Part shown: positions 8,464 to 16,176 of the stretch, one piece after another
Layout: each line of letters starts with the position of its first letter
How positions within the stretch are numbered: the stretch's first letter is position 1
Assembly: GCF_900111485.1 (NCBI RefSeq)
Contig: NZ_FOIC01000001.1
Location: 62,001-126,000 of the forward strand
DNA: 64,000 bases
From: Natrinema hispanicum
Lineage (GTDB): Archaea; Halobacteriota; Halobacteria; Halobacteriales; Natrialbaceae
Direction of reading: 5' to 3'
Made by a program: the position numbers and the translations under genes
Notes under the pieces: model-generated
The model's input: the letters and a program-made list of their open reading frames with translations, nothing else
What the model was told of the DNA's origin: nothing
Databases searched by the model: none

Positions 8464-9738
8464 CTACTCGAGCGAGCCGACACAAAGCGCGTATTCGCCG
8501 CGCGTCGCTCCCTCGTCGTGGTACTCGACAGGTTCCTCGATCGTAGCGACGGTGTCGTCGGCGACGGCAGCTGCCGTCGCGATTCCATCGATGCGTTCGA
8601 CTCCCTCCGCGCCGGACTCGAGGTCGAACCAGCGGACGGCGTGGGTGTCTGGATCGCGAACCCGGAAGTTCTGAGCACAGGGCGCGACGAGCCGATCGCC
8701 GTCGGTAGCCAGCCCGTGGACGAACCCGCGAACCGTATCGTCCCACACGAGGTCGCCGTCAGCGTCGAACGCGGCGACCCGGTGTTCGTTCGGATGCCGG
8801 CTCTCGGTTTCGCGACTCTCCGCAGCGTAGGTGTTGCCGGTCACGAACGCCACCCGGCCGTCGTTCGCGTAGGCGTGGTTCGGATAGGCATACAGCGTCT
8901 CGCCCTTGATCTCGGTTTCGACCGCGAGATCGACGTGCCAGCGCTCGGCACCGCCGGGGCCAAGCAGATAGCCGCGTTTGTCACCGTGACTCGAGACGGC
9001 GATCGTCTCGCCGTCGAAGGAGACGTCGCCGACGCGGCGGTCGCCGTCGGTGCCGGGGTCCCAGGTCCACGCGAGCTCGCCCGTGTCGCTCTCGAGGACA
9101 ACGAGTCCGGTGTCGTGATCGCCCATACAGCGGTTGTAGCCCACCGCGAGGCGCTCACCGTCAGCGTCGAGGTCGAGCGCGATCGGCGAGGCGTCGGTTT
9201 CGTAGGTCCAGCAGACCTCGCCGTCGGTGTCGAACGCATAGATCGTGCTGTGCCACTGTCGCGTCTCACCGTCACGTTCGTACCGGCGTGCGGCAGCATA
9301 GAGTCGCTCGTTGCCGTCGGCGTCCGTGCCGGTCTCGAGCGAGACGACGTAGGGCAGGTAGAAGACGGTGTCTTTGACTGCCTCGCCAACGTCGTCGGCG
9401 GTGTCGTAGCGCCAGCGCTGGTCGCCCGTCTCGGCGTCGTAGGCTGCGATCGCGCCGGTGTCGCCGCGGCCGGCGACGACGATCGTCTCGTCGTGCTCGA
9501 GCGACGCGATGCCGACCGCGTGGTCCGGATGGTCGACCGTCCAGCGGGTCTCGAGCGAGTCGGCATCACGGGCAGTGACGGTGCCGTCCCACTCGCCGGT
9601 GACGACGAGGTCGCCCGACTCGGCGACGCCGACCGCGGATCGAGTCCACATGTGTCGGCTCCGCGCCGGTTCGATCTCTCCGAGCGGCCCCCGTTGGAAA
9701 TCGACCCCGCTGTCGTGTTCGGGTGCAGGTTCAGCCAT
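8464..9738 (-). CDS. PQQ-type beta-propeller repeat protein, cobalamin operon
   Basis: 424 residues built of repeated propeller blades of the form GxITAYDAETGDxRWRY (clear at about 45-65, 90-110, 165-180, 210-230). No signal peptide is present, so it should be cytoplasmic, unlike most PQQ enzymes. It is the last gene of the cobalamin operon; the ATG at 9738 lies 2 bp after the DUF3209 stop, and a GTG 6 bp earlier overlaps that stop. Haloarchaeal cobalamin clusters often carry such a gene, so a scaffold or delivery role near cobalt chelation is plausible, but no catalytic residues point to a reaction. Confidence 0.75.
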   Translation of the reverse strand: MAEPAPEHDSGVDFQRGPLGEIEPARSRHMWTRSAVGVAESGDLVVTGEWDGTVTARDADSLETRWTVDHPDHAVGIASLEHDETIVVAGRGDTGAIAAYDAETGDQRWRYDTADDVGEAVKDTVFYLPYVVSLETGTDADGNERLYAAARRYERDGETRQWHSTIYAFDTDGEVCWTYETDASPIALDLDADGERLAVGYNRCMGDHDTGLVVLESDTGELAWTWDPGTDGDRRVGDVSFDGETIAVSSHGDKRGYLLGPGGAERWHVDLAVETEIKGETLYAYPNHAYANDGRVAFVTGNTYAAESRETESRHPNEHRVAAFDADGDLVWDDTVRGFVHGLATDGDRLVAPCAQNFRVRDPDTHAVRWFDLESGAEGVERIDGIATAAAVADDTVATIEEPVEYHDEGATRGEYALCVGSLE

Positions 9739-9740
9739 CG

Positions 9741-10112
9741 TCACTCCTCTACCGGAAACGTCTCGTGGAGGGTGTCGTGGGCATCACCGAGTCCGTCGAC
9801 GATACTCTCGCCTTGCGTGGCCAGCCGCCCGACCGCTCGCTCGGCGTCACGAACCGCCAGCAGTCGCCCTCGCGTGTAATCGTATTCCGGGTCGTCGCTG
9901 TCCATCGTAGCGACCTCTTCCTCTAAGTCGACCAGCGCCGCGTCGAGGTGACGCTGGAGTTCCGTGAGGCTGTCGGCCTCCACGAGACCCTGAATCGGGC
10001 CCTCGAGGTGGCCTTCGAGTTCTTTCTCCGCGTGCTCGCGGGCGCTGTCGTCCCCGACGCCGAGGACGTTCATCAATCCGAGTCGTAGTGCTTCGATTTC
10101 GTGGCAGCTCAT
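9741..10112 (-). CDS. DUF3209 family protein, cobalamin operon
   Basis: 123 residues, all-helical by sequence, opening MSCHEIEALRLGLMNVLG. I recognise this as the DUF3209 family, found next to cbiX in haloarchaea. The conserved Cys3-His4-Glu5 and Asp/Glu-rich helices could bind a metal, which would suit cobalt handling, but that is inference. It follows cbiX by 53 bp and precedes the propeller gene directly. No signal peptide. Confidence 0.8.
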   Translation of the reverse strand: MSCHEIEALRLGLMNVLGVGDDSAREHAEKELEGHLEGPIQGLVEADSLTELQRHLDAALVDLEEEVATMDSDDPEYDYTRGRLLAVRDAERAVGRLATQGESIVDGLGDAHDTLHETFPVEE

Positions 10113-10165
10113 AGGTGAGTTCGTGGTGGTCGGTCGTGTGTCGGTTCGGTAGGCGATACCACTCG

Positions 10166-11398
10166 CTACAACGTTTGATCGACGAGATCGCTGACGATGC
10201 GGTCCCGATCGAGATGGTCGGCGACGATCCGCTCGGCGTCGTCGTCCGCGACGTCGCCGTACCAGATTCCATCGGGGTAGACCGCGACCATCGGCCCGTC
10301 GCCACAGCGGCCGAGACAGGACGACCGCGTGATTCGGGCGTCGGCGTGTTCGGAGTCCCGGACCTCCTGACGCAGGCGCTCGAGTACCGCTGGCGAGCCC
10401 ATCTTCGCGCAGGTCTGGTTGGTACAGACCGCGACGTGCTTTTCGGGCGCGTCGTGACTGTGGGGCTCGTCGTCGATATCCTCGCGGTCGGCGTGGGCCT
10501 CCTGGTGGGCTAGCGCACGCAACATGGCGCGAGCGCCGCCGACGTCTTCCTCGTAGCCCTCGAGGTCGACCTTGTACTTGCAGGTGTCACAGGACATCTC
10601 GACGCTGCCCGACCGCGCCTCCTGCCAGCGATCGGCGAAGACATCGAGCAGCCGCGAGTCCGTCCCGAGCGGGTCGCCTGCCAGCGCGTCGACGTAGGGA
10701 TAGTCCTCGTCGAACTCGGCGGTCCAGTCGCGGACCCGCTGGGTGAGGACGCCGTCGCCGAGCATGTACGGCAACACGACGACAGCGTCGGGACGGTGCT
10801 TCGAGAGCCCATGCAAGGTGTCCTCGAGCGTCGGCTCCGTGACACCGATGAATGTCGCCTCTACGCGGTCGAAATCCCGGCCCTCGAACAGCAAGCGTGC
10901 GAGTTTGTGCACATCGCCGTTGGCGTCGGGATCGCTCGAGCCTCGCCCACAGACGACGACAGCGACGTCATCGTCGGCGCGGTCGACGCCCAGTTCGCGT
11001 TCGACGGCAGCGGCGCGGTCGTCCAGCAGATCCAAGATGGCGGGATGAACCCCCAGATGTGCGCCGTTGTTGATCGCGATATCATGTTCAGCGCGGGCCT
11101 GCTCGATCGCCAGCGGCACGTCGTTTTTGACGTGGCTCGCGGCAAAAAGCGAGCAGTGGACGACCGTCACCTGATCGGCGACGGGTGCAAGTCCCGCGAA
11201 GGCCTCGTCGATCGACGGCTCCGCGAGTTCGAGGAACGCGGCGTCGACCGGAATCCCGAGCCGTGACTCGAGGCCGGCGGCCAGTTTGCGGACCTGTTCG
11301 TTCGATTTCTCGCGACGGGAACCGTGACCGATCAGGAGGACGGCTTCGTCGTCGAAGCCGGCCACCGTCGCGGGCGTGGAGTCGTCAGGTGTGCTCAT
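10166..11398 (-). CDS. cbiX: Sirohydrochlorin cobaltochelatase with C-terminal 2Fe-2S domain
   Basis: 410 residues. Two CbiX-type chelatase halves span about 18-135 and 145-265. The metal-binding His25 (LIGHGSRR) and His89 (ASHVKND) are both in the first half. A Cys270-x2-Cys273 pair follows, then a His/Asp-rich linker and a thioredoxin-like ferredoxin domain with Cys325, Cys330, Cys361 and Cys365 (2Fe-2S pattern C-x4-C, C-x3-C). It inserts cobalt into sirohydrochlorin, the first committed step of the early-cobalt pathway. ATG 11398 was chosen since upstream in-frame sequence overlaps the next gene and is Arg/Ser-rich. Confidence 0.92.
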   Translation of the reverse strand: MSTPDDSTPATVAGFDDEAVLLIGHGSRREKSNEQVRKLAAGLESRLGIPVDAAFLELAEPSIDEAFAGLAPVADQVTVVHCSLFAASHVKNDVPLAIEQARAEHDIAINNGAHLGVHPAILDLLDDRAAAVERELGVDRADDDVAVVVCGRGSSDPDANGDVHKLARLLFEGRDFDRVEATFIGVTEPTLEDTLHGLSKHRPDAVVVLPYMLGDGVLTQRVRDWTAEFDEDYPYVDALAGDPLGTDSRLLDVFADRWQEARSGSVEMSCDTCKYKVDLEGYEEDVGGARAMLRALAHQEAHADREDIDDEPHSHDAPEKHVAVCTNQTCAKMGSPAVLERLRQEVRDSEHADARITRSSCLGRCGDGPMVAVYPDGIWYGDVADDDAERIVADHLDRDRIVSDLVDQTL

Positions 11399-11411
11399 CG
11401 ATCTCGAAAGA

Positions 11412-12167
11412 TTACGGCTCGTCGCCGTCGTACGCCGACGCTTGCTCGATGCTCCGCTCGAGCTTGCGGCGGCGACTCGGCGCGAACAGGCCGGTTTCCT
11501 CGCAGTTCTCGTAGAGCCAGGTGCCGAACTCGGGGACCGCGTCGTCGTCGACGCCGAACCAGTAGCCACCCGACGAGGTCGCCGAAAGGTCGCCCGTGGG
11601 GGCGTCGATCGGACAGTCGGCGATCAACTCCTGCGTCGCCTCGAGCAGTTCGCGGTCGTCGTGGACGAACGAAATGCCCACAGTGCCACTCGAAGACTTG
11701 AAGCAGATGGTGCCACAGCCCTCGAGCAGGCCCCGAAGGAGCTCCCGATCGTGACTCGAGAACGCGCCAAACCGGTAGTTGCCGCGGCCATCGACGGGGA
11801 GCGAGAGTGTGCTGTTTCGACCCAACAGCCTTCCATCATCTCCGTCGCCGATCGACAGCGTGTACTCGTCTTCGGTGCGCGTGATCGAGGTGTCGTGAGC
11901 GTACTCGCGGGTCGTCGTCTCGTGCTCGAGATCGCCGCCCGCGATCGCAGCGAGCACCTGCGCGGATTCCTCGTCGTTGGTGACGACCTCGAGGTGCTCA
12001 CGGCTTCGCCGTTCGCTGTCCGTGGTTCTCGCTTCGCTCCGAACCACGCTCCCACTGCCGGCGACGTGGCCCCAGAAGTACGCCGTCGCTGGGTGGCCCG
12101 CGAGCGGGTCCGACGGGACCGCGATCTCTAAGGCGTCGCCGTCAGCCGTCGGGTCGGCGTCGCTCAT
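11412..12167 (-). CDS. Degenerate LAGLIDADG-fold protein in the cobalamin operon
   Basis: 251 residues. Residues 30-41 (YFWGHVAGSGSV) and 143-154 (LLRGLLEGCGTI) resemble the two dodecapeptide helices of a two-repeat LAGLIDADG protein, spaced about 113 residues apart as expected. The catalytic acidic residue is Ser38 in the first and Cys151 in the second, so nuclease activity is unlikely. The C-terminus GLFAPSRRRKLE resembles the usual basic end of such folds. It overlaps the ferredoxin gene by 4 bp and precedes cbiX by 13 bp. Probably a domesticated DNA- or RNA-binding or regulatory protein; function not known. Confidence 0.7.
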   Translation of the reverse strand: MSDADPTADGDALEIAVPSDPLAGHPATAYFWGHVAGSGSVVRSEARTTDSERRSREHLEVVTNDEESAQVLAAIAGGDLEHETTTREYAHDTSITRTEDEYTLSIGDGDDGRLLGRNSTLSLPVDGRGNYRFGAFSSHDRELLRGLLEGCGTICFKSSSGTVGISFVHDDRELLEATQELIADCPIDAPTGDLSATSSGGYWFGVDDDAVPEFGTWLYENCEETGLFAPSRRRKLERSIEQASAYDGDEP

Positions 12168-12430
12168 TCGCCCACCTCCTCGACGATGATCGCATCTGTC
12201 GGGCAGGCTGCTGCGGCCTGCTGGGCTTCCTCGATGCGGTCGTCGTCGAACGTCGCGACGACCCGTTCTGTGGTGTCGGTGACTTCGCCCTCGCAGTCGT
12301 AGACCGGATCGGCGTCCGGGTCGACCGTTGCGAGGCCGTCGTCGCCTTCGACGAACCGCGGGTCGCGGGTCAGGCAGGCGAAGATGCCGTCGCAGGCGTC
12401 CTTCTCGATGGTGACTTCGTATCGTGGCAT
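12164..12430 (-). CDS. Ferredoxin, single 3Fe-4S/4Fe-4S cluster
   Basis: 88 residues with Cys13 and Cys19 in C-x5-C (CDGIFAC), where the position of the usual middle Cys is Ile16, and a distal Cys-Pro (ACPTDAI). This is the pattern of small ferredoxins with a 3Fe-4S or a three-Cys-ligated cluster. A long acidic insert lies between, as in halophilic proteins. It sits between cbiH and the LAGLIDADG-like gene in the cobalamin operon, with 1-bp and 4-bp junctions, so it may give electrons for a reductive step or serve the 2Fe-2S domain of CbiX. Confidence 0.82.
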   Translation of the reverse strand: MPRYEVTIEKDACDGIFACLTRDPRFVEGDDGLATVDPDADPVYDCEGEVTDTTERVVATFDDDRIEEAQQAAAACPTDAIIVEEVGE

Positions 12431-12431
12431 G

Positions 12432-13409
12432 TCAGTAGTCGTACTTCGTCTCGTAGCCCCGCGGCGTGACCATCCGGTCGTCCCAGACGTAGGTGTCCTC
12501 GGTACCGACGACGATCGTCGTCGTCATGTCGATGATCTCGCTTTCACCCAGGTCCTCGAGTTCGCCGAGTTCGGTGATCATCACCTGTTCGTCCTCACGG
12601 CCAGCGCCGTGGACGATACCGACGGGCGTGTCTTCGTCGCGGTGAGTTAGCAGGATTTCACAGCACTTCTCGAAGTTCTCCCGGCGCTTGCGACTCCAGG
12701 GGTTGTAGATCGTGATCGTGAAGTTCTCGCTCGCGACTGCGTGCAGCCGCGACTCGATTTCCGGCATCGGGACGAGGTGGTCCGACAGCGAGACCGAGAC
12801 GGTGTCGTTGACGAGGGGAGCACCCAGGCGGGCACCACAGGACTGGGCCGCCGGGACGCCAGGCACAACCTCGAAGTCGACCATCGAGGCCGTTGCGCCC
12901 TTCGACTCGAGGATCTCGAGTGCCAAGCCCGCAAGTGCGTAGACGTTGGGGTCGCCGCTGCCGACGATCGCCACGTCGTTGCCCGCGAGCGCGCGGTCGA
13001 TCGACTCCTCGGTTCGGGAAACTTCGCCACACATCGGCGTGTCGTAGATGTCGTCGGCCTGTTCCGTGATCTCGTCGGGAATTAGCTCGATGTAGGTCGT
13101 GTAGCCGACGATGTGCTCGGCCTCGAGTAGGGCGTCTTTCGCGCGCTCGGTCATCCCCTCCGGATGACCGGGGCCAAGGCCAACGGCGATCAGCTGGCCG
13201 GGCTCGGCGTCGAAGTCGTCGACCGTTGCGCCGACTTCCTGCTCGTTAGAGTCATCGTCGGAACTGGAAGCGCCGCACTTGCTCGAGGACGAAGAACTGG
13301 AACTCGAAGAGCCACCGCATTTGGAGGTGCTCGAGTCGTCGGTGCTGCTCGATGCGCCACACTTGGAAGTCGATTCGTCGTCAGCGTCTGCGTCGGTGTC
13401 CGTGCTCAT
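12432..13409 (-). CDS. cbiH: Cobalt-precorrin-3B C17-methyltransferase with Ser-rich SKCG-repeat tail
   Basis: 325 residues. From about 70 on it is a tetrapyrrole methylase: SAM loop GLGPGHPEGMT, VGSGDPNVYAL, then SLSDHLVPMPEIE and YNPWSRKRRENF, the canonical CbiH/CobJ signature. It methylates C17 with ring contraction. The first 60 residues are Ser/Asp-rich with Cys17, Cys31 and Cys45 exactly 14 residues apart, each in SKCG. That tail is absent from bacterial CobJ and may bind metal. Placed 5 bp after a second cbiH gene. Of the two paralogues this one is closer to the family consensus. Confidence 0.88.
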   Translation of the reverse strand: MSTDTDADADDESTSKCGASSSTDDSSTSKCGGSSSSSSSSSSKCGASSSDDDSNEQEVGATVDDFDAEPGQLIAVGLGPGHPEGMTERAKDALLEAEHIVGYTTYIELIPDEITEQADDIYDTPMCGEVSRTEESIDRALAGNDVAIVGSGDPNVYALAGLALEILESKGATASMVDFEVVPGVPAAQSCGARLGAPLVNDTVSVSLSDHLVPMPEIESRLHAVASENFTITIYNPWSRKRRENFEKCCEILLTHRDEDTPVGIVHGAGREDEQVMITELGELEDLGESEIIDMTTTIVVGTEDTYVWDDRMVTPRGYETKYDY

Positions 13410-13414
13410 GGATA

Positions 13415-14287
13415 TTAGAAATCGTCGACGTCACGCCCGCCGCGCGGGGTGACAAGGTACGTTCGGTCGTCGTTACTCCAGGTTTCGGTTTCGTGGTTGC
13501 CGATGATCAGCGAGGTGCCCATTCCGGAGACCTTGTCGTCGTGGTCGGCGGCCTCGCCGAGCGTCGTAATGAAGTGGCTCTCGCCGTTGCGGCCGGCGTC
13601 TTCGCGGCCGGCGTCGTTGACGATGGCCACGTAGGCGTCGTCGGTCCGCTCCTCGCGGACGATCTCGACGGCCTCTTCGTAGTTGCGCCAGCAGTTGTAG
13701 AGGACGATCACGAAGTCGCTGATTGCGGCCGCCCGCAGTTTCTCCTCGATCTCGTCCCAGCCGCGCCACTTGTCAGACAGCGAGATCGTACAGAAGTCGT
13801 TACACAGCGGCGCGCCGACGTTCGCCGAGCCGCCGAGTGCCGCCGTCAGGCCGGGGACGATCTCGATCGGGATGTCCGTCGCATCGTCTTCCTCGGCCAT
13901 CTTGAAGATGAGGTCGGATTTGCCGTAGACCGACGGGTCGCCGCCGGAGACGTGGGCCACGTCCTTTCCTTCTCGGACGTGGTCGAACGCCGCGCGAGCG
14001 AGTTCGATCTGCCGTCCCATCGTCGAGCGGACGATTTCCTGCTCGAAGCCGTCCTCGCGAGTCGCGATACCGTCGTCGTCGACAGCGTCCTCCGGCGGGA
14101 GCGTCCCGTCGTCACGCAGGAACTCCTGATAGAGGCTCGAGGCGATAACGACGTCCGCCGATTCGATGACCTCCTTGGCCCGGAGAGTCATATGCTCCGG
14201 TAGGCCAGGGCCGATGCCGACGACGGAAAGGGTGCCGTGGTCGGCGGGGGTGCCATCGGCGGGTGTGGAATCAGCGTCGGAACTCAT
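13415..14287 (-). CDS. cbiH: Cobalt-precorrin-3B C17-methyltransferase paralogue
   Basis: 290 residues, tetrapyrrole methylase fold: VGIGPGLPEHMTLRA, SGGDPSVYGKSD, VPGLTAALGGSANVG. It belongs to the CbiH/CobJ group, but the signature following SLSD reads KWRGWDEIEEK and the YNP-S-R motif is replaced by YNCWRNYEE. The change at the substrate side may mean a different methylation site or precursor. It overlaps cbiG by 4 bp. Haloarchaea commonly carry two cbiH genes side by side; which performs C17 methylation is unclear from sequence. Confidence 0.82.
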   Translation of the reverse strand: MSSDADSTPADGTPADHGTLSVVGIGPGLPEHMTLRAKEVIESADVVIASSLYQEFLRDDGTLPPEDAVDDDGIATREDGFEQEIVRSTMGRQIELARAAFDHVREGKDVAHVSGGDPSVYGKSDLIFKMAEEDDATDIPIEIVPGLTAALGGSANVGAPLCNDFCTISLSDKWRGWDEIEEKLRAAAISDFVIVLYNCWRNYEEAVEIVREERTDDAYVAIVNDAGREDAGRNGESHFITTLGEAADHDDKVSGMGTSLIIGNHETETWSNDDRTYLVTPRGGRDVDDF

Positions 14288-15267
14288 CGGCCGATCGCCA
14301 CCGTAACCTCGTTTTCGTAGCCGATTTTCTCGAGGACGAGTTCCTGTTCAGCGCCGCCGGCGATCGCGGAGGCTTCCGAGACGCCCGGCCAACCGATCAG
14401 CTCCTTCGATTTCGAGGGGGTCGGTCCCTCGTGGTCGAGTAGCGTCTCCTTGTCGAACGCGACGACGCCCAGATCGAGTTCCTGGGCCGCTGCGAGCAGG
14501 CCCTCCTCGTCTTCCTTTCGGGTCGCGGTCCCGACGAACTCGACGTCGTCGAGGTCGTAATCGGTCTGTGCGAGCGCCTCTTCCCAGGCGTCGAGGAACG
14601 ACTCCTTGCTCGCGCCGGAGACGCTGCCGGTGCCGATGACGACGCCGTCGTCCTTGTTGCGCTTGAGGACGGTGACGTCGTCGCCGACCAGCACCGCTTT
14701 GGGACCCTCAAGGCGGGCGACGGGACCGAGATTGTCGTCGAGGACGGCGAGATTCGTCTTGACCGTCGAGTCGCCGTTGACGACGTGGGCGTCCATCGCT
14801 TTCGCCTTCGACTCGACGCCTTGCTTGCCAGCGGCCTCCGACGCCGTCGTCATGGCCGGGACGGCACCCATCGTCGCCAGGTCCTGTGCGACCTGATTCG
14901 CGCCGTGGTGGCCGCCCGTGATCGGGATCGCCCACGTCAGTTCCTCGTCGACGACACAGATGGCGGGGTCTTCCCACTTGTCGTCGAGCAGGTGGGCCGT
15001 CTTGCGCATCGCGATGCCCGACGCCATCAGGCCGATGAAGCAGTCGTACTCGCCCCAGTGCTCCTCGAAGACGTCGCCGTGGTACTCGATGATGTCGATC
15101 GTCTCGTAGCGATCGCCGATTTCGGCTTTGATCTCCTCAGCGGTGTCCATCTTCCGGCCGAAGGAGATGATCGCGATCTCCTCGGCGACTTCGCCATCCG
15201 AATCCGGCGTCGAACAGTGGCCGCCCGAATCCGATCCCGAATCTTCGTTCGTATTGTCCGTGCTCAT
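14284..15267 (-). CDS. cbiG: Cobalt-precorrin-5A hydrolase
   Basis: 327 residues. CbiG N-terminal domain (DCFIGLMASGIAMRKTAHLL), the central region and the C-terminal CbiG_C domain (GTGSVSGASKESFLDAWEEA) are all present. The enzyme opens the delta-lactone ring of cobalt-precorrin-5A and releases acetaldehyde; its presence marks the anaerobic, early-cobalt branch. A short Ser/Gly/Asp-rich tail with Cys18 precedes the fold, echoing the tail of the cbiH at 12432-13409. It starts 3 bp after cbiF ends. Confidence 0.92.
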   Translation of the reverse strand: MSTDNTNEDSGSDSGGHCSTPDSDGEVAEEIAIISFGRKMDTAEEIKAEIGDRYETIDIIEYHGDVFEEHWGEYDCFIGLMASGIAMRKTAHLLDDKWEDPAICVVDEELTWAIPITGGHHGANQVAQDLATMGAVPAMTTASEAAGKQGVESKAKAMDAHVVNGDSTVKTNLAVLDDNLGPVARLEGPKAVLVGDDVTVLKRNKDDGVVIGTGSVSGASKESFLDAWEEALAQTDYDLDDVEFVGTATRKEDEEGLLAAAQELDLGVVAFDKETLLDHEGPTPSKSKELIGWPGVSEASAIAGGAEQELVLEKIGYENEVTVAIGR

Positions 15268-15270
15268 AGG

Positions 15271-16176
15271 TTAGTCGTCTCCTGCCTGTGTTTCCGATTC
15301 GGTCGTGTCGCTCGAGTCAGCGCCGCGATTCGCCCAGTCGCCGTAGAGGAAGGAACGCTCGTAGCCCGCGCCGGTCACGGCGTCGCCGATGACGACCAGC
15401 GCCGAGGCGCGATAGCCGGCTTCCTCGACCTTGTCGGCGATCGTTCCGATGTCGCCGATAATCACGTCCTCGTCCGGCCAGGAGGCGTGGTAGATCACCG
15501 CAACCGGCGTCTCTGGGTCGTGGTCATCTTCGAGCAACCGATCCATCGTATCGCGAACCGCGTGGGTCCCCAGATAGATGCAGGTCGTCACGTCGCCCAT
15601 CTCCACGAACTCGGAGATGTGGTCTTCCTCCTCGGTCAGGGTCTTGCCCTGCGGTCGGGTGAAGGCGACGTGATTCGAGACCTCGTTGAGCGTCAACTGG
15701 GTTCGCAGCGTTGCGCTCGCGGCAAATGCCGAGGTGACGCCCGGCACGAAGTAGGTCGGGACGCCCTCGTGTTCTAACGCGTCCATCTGCTCGAGTGCGG
15801 CCCCGTAGATCGCGGGATCGCCGCTGTGCAGTCGGACAACGTTGTCGCCGTCCTCGTAGGCGTCCCGCATCAGGGGGATGAGTTCCTCGAGATCCTTCCC
15901 GACTGAGTTTACCAGTTCGGCGTGGGAACAGTACTCGTCGAGAAGTTCGCTGTTGACCAGCGAACCGGCGTGGACGACGAGGTCTGCTTCCTCGAGTAGT
16001 TCCTTGCCCGCGACGGTCAGCAGGCGCGGGTTGCCGGGGCCGGCCCCGACGAAGGGAACGCCCTCCTGGTCGTCGCCGGCGCTGTGCTCGAAGATCCGAT
16101 CGTCCAGTTCCTCACGGCGGCGGTCACTCTGTGAGTCGATCGCGTCCTGCGGGTCGTTGGGTGTCTCGTCAGTCAT
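15271..16176 (-). CDS. cbiF: Cobalt-precorrin-4 C11-methyltransferase
   Basis: 301 residues. Tetrapyrrole methylase with the CbiF/CobM marks: FVGAGPGNPRLLTVAGKELL, HAGSLVNSELL, LHSGDPAIYGA, LTLNEVSNHVAFTR and the ending YHASWPDE. Uses SAM to methylate C11 of cobalt-precorrin-4. It overlaps cbiL by 8 bp and is followed by cbiG after 3 bp. N-terminal 40 and C-terminal 25 residues are acidic extensions typical of halophiles. Confidence 0.93.
   Translation of the reverse strand: MTDETPNDPQDAIDSQSDRRREELDDRIFEHSAGDDQEGVPFVGAGPGNPRLLTVAGKELLEEADLVVHAGSLVNSELLDEYCSHAELVNSVGKDLEELIPLMRDAYEDGDNVVRLHSGDPAIYGAALEQMDALEHEGVPTYFVPGVTSAFAASATLRTQLTLNEVSNHVAFTRPQGKTLTEEEDHISEFVEMGDVTTCIYLGTHAVRDTMDRLLEDDHDPETPVAVIYHASWPDEDVIIGDIGTIADKVEEAGYRASALVVIGDAVTGAGYERSFLYGDWANRGADSSDTTESETQAGDD

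Noticed and set aside
7945-9879. A 644-codon rightward open frame
   Set aside because: Antisense to the acidic operon and the PQQ propeller gene; the product is Phe/Val/Arg-rich without domains.
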